This document shows, piece by piece, positions 59,023 to 64,000 of a stretch of 64,000 nucleotides of DNA. The stretch's first letter is position 1. Each line of letters opens with the position of its first letter. Below the pieces are notes generated by a model. The model did no database searches. It was not told where the DNA came from and worked only from the letters and a program-made list of their open reading frames with translations. Source of the DNA: Mycobacterium marseillense (GTDB lineage Bacteria > Actinomycetota > Actinomycetes > Mycobacteriales > Mycobacteriaceae). The stretch spans positions 4,340,001-4,404,000 of the forward strand of contig NZ_AP022584.1 in the NCBI RefSeq assembly GCF_010731675.1, in the 5' to 3' direction. Position numbers and translations under genes: made by a program.

Positions 59023-59464
59023 GGACGTTGTCAGAGGCCGATGGCACACTCCCGCCATGGGAGAACCGTTCATCGGCAGTGAGGCCGTAGCGGCCGGCGT
59101 GGCTTCCCACAGCCAGCTACGCCGCAACTACACGCGTGTCTTCCCCGATGTCTATGTCAGTGAAGGCACGGAGTTGACGCACGCGATGCGCTCGCGGGCC
59201 GCGTGGTTGTGGTCCCGGCGTCGTGGCGTGCTCGCGGGATTTTCGGCCGCGAGCCTGCTCGGGAGCAACTGGGTCGACGCGACGCGGCCCGTTGACATCA
59301 TTCATGACAACCGGCATGCACCATCAGGCCTCAAGACCTGGGGCGACAAACTCGAAGGCGACGAGTTCGTATGGATCGATGGAGTCGCAGTGACGACTCC
59401 GGCACGCACGGCTCTCGACCTCGCGTGCTGGTATCCGACCACGACCGCAGTCGCGGCTGTCGGC

Positions 59465-59508
59465 TCCGGTTGAATCCTGAGCAGCCTGCTCCGGTTGAAA
59501 AGTGAGCA
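59465..59508. repeat. IS21 left terminal repeats
   Basis: Two related copies, TCCGGTTGAATCCTGAGCA (59465-59483) and TCCGGTTGAAAAGTGAGCA (59490-59508), spaced 25 bases apart. They mirror the pair at the right end and match the multiple terminal transposase sites of IS21-type elements. Confidence 0.8.
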
Positions 59509-59511
59509 GGT

Positions 59512-61547
<2,036 letters not shown>

Positions 61548-61563
61548 TCTCCAATCAGAAGGG

Positions 61564-61607
61564 TGCTCACTTTTCGACCGGAACTACCTGCTCACTTTTC
61601 GACCGGA
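61564..61607. repeat. IS21 right terminal repeats
   Basis: TGCTCACTTTTCGACCGGA occurs at 61564-61582 and again at 61589-61607, 25 bases apart and inverted relative to the left-end pair. Confidence 0.85.
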
Positions 61608-62050
61608 GCCGACACGCGGCGATCGACGCGCTGGCGCGGGTGACCGATGTCAAGATGGCCGATGCTGAGTTGCTAGCGGCGCGGTATCGCGGACGGCGTG
61701 GGATTGAGGGCGCACGCGCCTCGCTCGACCTCGTCGATGCGGGTGCCCAGTCGCCCAAGGAGACGTGGTTGCGGCTCGTCTTGGTGGGGGCCGGATTGCC
61801 GCGGCCACGGACCCAGATCCCGGTGGTCGACGAATTCGGCAGCGCTTTTGCCTTTCTGGACATGGGATGGGACGACCTTAAGGTCGCCGTCGAGTATGAC
61901 GGCGACCAGCATCGAAGCGATCACTCGCAATACGCCTGGGATATCAGGAGACTCGAAAGACTACGGCGTTGTGGGTGGATTGTGGTCAGGGTGATCGCAG
62001 GTGACCGGCCCGCCGATATTGTTCGCAGAGCGCGTGAAGCGCTTGCGTGT

Positions 62051-62106
62051 CGAGCGTGACAGTGCAGTCACGCTCGGCGCCGAATGTGACTGTGTTGTCA
62101 CACTCG
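62051..62106. terminator. double hairpin between the DUF559 remnant and chsH3
   Basis: The first hairpin, arms CGAGCGTGAC and GTCACGCTCG with loop AGTGCA (62051-62076), is the same as the hairpin at 58967. The second has arms CGAATGTGAC and GTCACACTCG (62081-62106), 9 of 10 paired. It lies between converging genes and could stop transcription both ways. It overlaps the end of the nuclease frame. Confidence 0.7.
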
Positions 62107-62120
62107 AGCCGAGCCCCTCG

Positions 62121-62144
62121 GCGCAAGGGCGCAAGGGCGCAAGA
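62121..62144. repeat. 8-bp tandem repeat
   Basis: GCGCAAGG occurs twice head to tail, followed by GCGCAAGA, just behind the chsH3 stop. A possible length-variable tract. Confidence 0.7.
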
Positions 62145-62154
62145 GAAAAAGCCC

Positions 62155-63015
62155 CTAGGCCGGGACCAGCTCGACGCCGGAGAGCACGACAGCGTTTTCG
62201 CGCGAGGGCGCGACGACGCTGGCCAAGAAGCGGCCGCTCTCCTTCCAGATGCCGACCTTGAGTGTTTCGCCGGGGAATGCCACCCCGGCGAAACGCGCGC
62301 CGTAGGCCGCCACCGCGGCGGTGTCGCCGTCGAGCAACGCGTCGGTGATCGCCTTGCAGGTCATGCCGTAGGTGCACAGCCCGTGCAGGATCGGCTGCGA
62401 AAAGCCTGCCGCAGCGGCGAATTCGGGATCGGAGTGCAGCGGGTTGCGGTCGCCACACAACCGGTAGAGCAGGGCCTGCTGCGGCAGGATCGGCACGTCG
62501 ACCTCGAGGTCGGGCGCCCGGTCCGGCGCGGTGTCGCCCCCGGACGGGCCCCGCTCACCACCGAAGCCGCCTTCGCCGCGGGCGAAGATCGACCGGCGCT
62601 GCGTCCACAACAGCGTGCCGTCCGGCGCGGTCACCGTCGTCTCACTCCAGATCACCGCGGCCTTGCCCTTGTCCCAGATGTCCGTGAACCGAGTGACGGC
62701 CTTGGCCGAGCCCGATGGCGGCAGCGGGCCGGGCACCTCGACCCGCTCGCTGGCGTGCAGCACCTTGCTCAGCTCGATGTCGATACCCGGGAACTGCACC
62801 GTCGGCGGCTTCGTGGCGTGAAACGTGGCGGCCACGTTGCCGAACGTCGGCAGCACCTGCGGGGTGTCGTCGACCAGGTAGCGCAGCTCGCGCGGGTCCA
62901 TCGGGTCCGCGCCCGCGCCCAGCCCGAGGTGATAGAGCTGCACATCGCTGCTGGCCCAAGAGAACTCGATGGGATCCAGCTCGGCATTCAGCGCGACGTC
63001 GACGTCGATGGGCAT
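62155..63015 (-). CDS. chsH3: ChsH3-like MaoC steroid enoyl-CoA hydratase (Rv3538-like)
   Basis: A 286-residue double-hotdog hydratase, the exact length of Rv3538. Hydratase motif in the C-terminal half: CGDRNPLHSDPEFAAAAGF with the catalytic Asp and His, followed by ILHGLCTYGM. It is thought to hydrate a steroid side-chain enoyl-CoA; which one is taken from limited family knowledge. The ATG at 63015 lies one base past the kstD stop, so the two are coupled. Confidence 0.9.
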   Translation of the reverse strand: MPIDVDVALNAELDPIEFSWASSDVQLYHLGLGAGADPMDPRELRYLVDDTPQVLPTFGNVAATFHATKPPTVQFPGIDIELSKVLHASERVEVPGPLPPSGSAKAVTRFTDIWDKGKAAVIWSETTVTAPDGTLLWTQRRSIFARGEGGFGGERGPSGGDTAPDRAPDLEVDVPILPQQALLYRLCGDRNPLHSDPEFAAAAGFSQPILHGLCTYGMTCKAITDALLDGDTAAVAAYGARFAGVAFPGETLKVGIWKESGRFLASVVAPSRENAVVLSGVELVPA

Positions 63016-63016
63016 T

Positions 63017-64000
63017 TCAGCTCTCCTCCGCAATGTGCAATGCCGCCAGGTAGCCGAACGTCATGGCCGGGCCGATGGTGCCACCCGGACCGGGGTACGT
63101 GTGGCCCATCACCGGGGCACTGACATTGCCGGCGGCGTAAAGGCCTTCGATGATACTGCCGTCGTCACGCAGGGCCCGACCGTGGACATCGGTGCGGACG
63201 CCGCCCTTGGTGCCCAGGTCGCCGGGCACCATCTTGGCGGCGTAGTACGGCGCGTGGCTGATTTCGCCGAGGTTGGGGTTCGGCTTGTTGGTCGGGTCGC
63301 CGTAGTACTTGTCGTAGGCGCTCTCGCCGCGCTGGAAGTCCGCGTCGATGCCGGAGCGCGCAAAACCGTTGAAACGCTCCACGGTCGCGGTGAATTCGTC
63401 CACTGGAAGGCCGGCCTTGGCCCCCAGCTCCGCCAGCGTGTCGGCCGTGATGATGACGCCCGACTCCAGCCACTTGCGCGGAATGCGTTGTCCGGGCTGC
63501 AATCCCGCAAAGATATAGCGGTCCCGGTACTGCTGGTCGAAGACCAGCCACGCGGGAATGTTCTCGCCCGGCCCTGGACCCTGGCCATATTCGCCGCCGT
63601 ACATGTGGTGGCAGGCTTCGACGTAGGGCATCGACTCGTTCATGAACCGCTTGCCGGACATGTTCACGATGATCGATCCGGGCGAGTTGCGCTCCGACAG
63701 CGCGAACCACGGCGCACCCACCAGTGGGACGGTCGGGCCCCACCAGGCGTCTTCCATCAATTCCAGTCCGGCGCCCAACTTTTCGGCGGCGACGATGCCG
63801 TCGCCGGTGTTGGCCACCGCGCCCACCGTCCATTCGGTGGTGATCGGCGCCCGCTGGTATTTCACCCGCATCTGTTCGTTGTGCTCGAAGCCGCCCGACG
63901 CCAGGATCACCCCGCGGCGGGCCCGGATCAGCCGGGGCTCAGCCGATTCCGATGAGTCGGCGCCGCGCACATAGACACCGCGCACCACGCCGTCCTCGAC
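63017..64000 (-). CDS. kstD: KstD, 3-ketosteroid delta1-dehydrogenase, C-terminal part (runs off the right edge)
   Basis: About 327 codons of the C-terminal part of a flavoprotein that introduces the 1,2 double bond in ring A; together with KshAB it triggers opening of ring B. Seen: FAD-domain VILASGGFEHNEQMRVKY, the catalytic-domain WWGPTVPLVG, and the C-terminal FAD loop GHTYPGPGGTIGPAMTFGYL. The N-terminal dinucleotide-binding motif lies outside the window. Homologue of Rv3537. Confidence 0.93.
   Translation of the reverse strand, partial: VEDGVVRGVYVRGADSSESAEPRLIRARRGVILASGGFEHNEQMRVKYQRAPITTEWTVGAVANTGDGIVAAEKLGAGLELMEDAWWGPTVPLVGAPWFALSERNSPGSIIVNMSGKRFMNESMPYVEACHHMYGGEYGQGPGPGENIPAWLVFDQQYRDRYIFAGLQPGQRIPRKWLESGVIITADTLAELGAKAGLPVDEFTATVERFNGFARSGIDADFQRGESAYDKYYGDPTNKPNPNLGEISHAPYYAAKMVPGDLGTKGGVRTDVHGRALRDDGSIIEGLYAAGNVSAPVMGHTYPGPGGTIGPAMTFGYLAALHIAEES

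Overview
The window is a high-GC actinobacterial chromosome segment whose gene order follows the M. tuberculosis Rv3593-Rv3537 region almost gene for gene, read in the opposite orientation. The proteins are recognisably mycobacterial (MhuD, CarD, DisA, KstR, HsaC, Ddn). There are no PE/PPE genes where M. tuberculosis has PE_PGRS58, PPE64 and PPE63, and there are extra zinc-transport, oxoprolinase and redox genes. This points to a slow-growing non-tuberculous Mycobacterium, perhaps of the M. avium complex; the species is an inference.

Region 1 (1-16 kb) is core genome: a truncated LpqF lipoprotein, heme-degrading mhuD, a hydrolase, mutY, canB, a proline-rich membrane protein, the radA-disA pair, lpqE, carD with ispD-ispF-cysS-rlmB behind it, then a phosphodiesterase, an ArsB-type transporter, a metallo-beta-lactamase fold protein, a lone pxpA and LppH.

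Region 2 (16-20 kb) is a zinc/manganese ABC operon (znuA-znuC-znuB) with a Zur-like palindrome, divergent from a LacI-type regulator.

Region 3 (20-63 kb) is the cholesterol catabolism cluster. KstR and its boxes (TAGAACACGTTCTA type) govern fadE34, kshB, hsaADCB, fadA5 and cyp125-fadE28-fadE29-chsH2-chsH1-ltp2, covering side-chain removal and opening of rings A and B. KstR2 and its boxes (AGCAAGnnCTTGnT type) govern fadD3-fadE31-fadE32-fadE33, fadE30-ipdF, kstR2-fadA6 and echA20-ipdA-ipdB-ipdC, covering rings C and D. chsH3 and kstD close the cluster at the right edge.

Accessory changes interrupt this plan. A TetR/DUF899/glyoxalase module and a frameshifted small secreted protein sit where fdxB is expected. 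An IS30-family element lies between Rv3548c- and ddn-like genes at the apex of a long inverted repeat. A DUF559-type nuclease gene, flanked by near-identical hairpins, is split by an IS21-family element with a 6-bp target duplication. I saw no tRNA, rRNA or CRISPR array.
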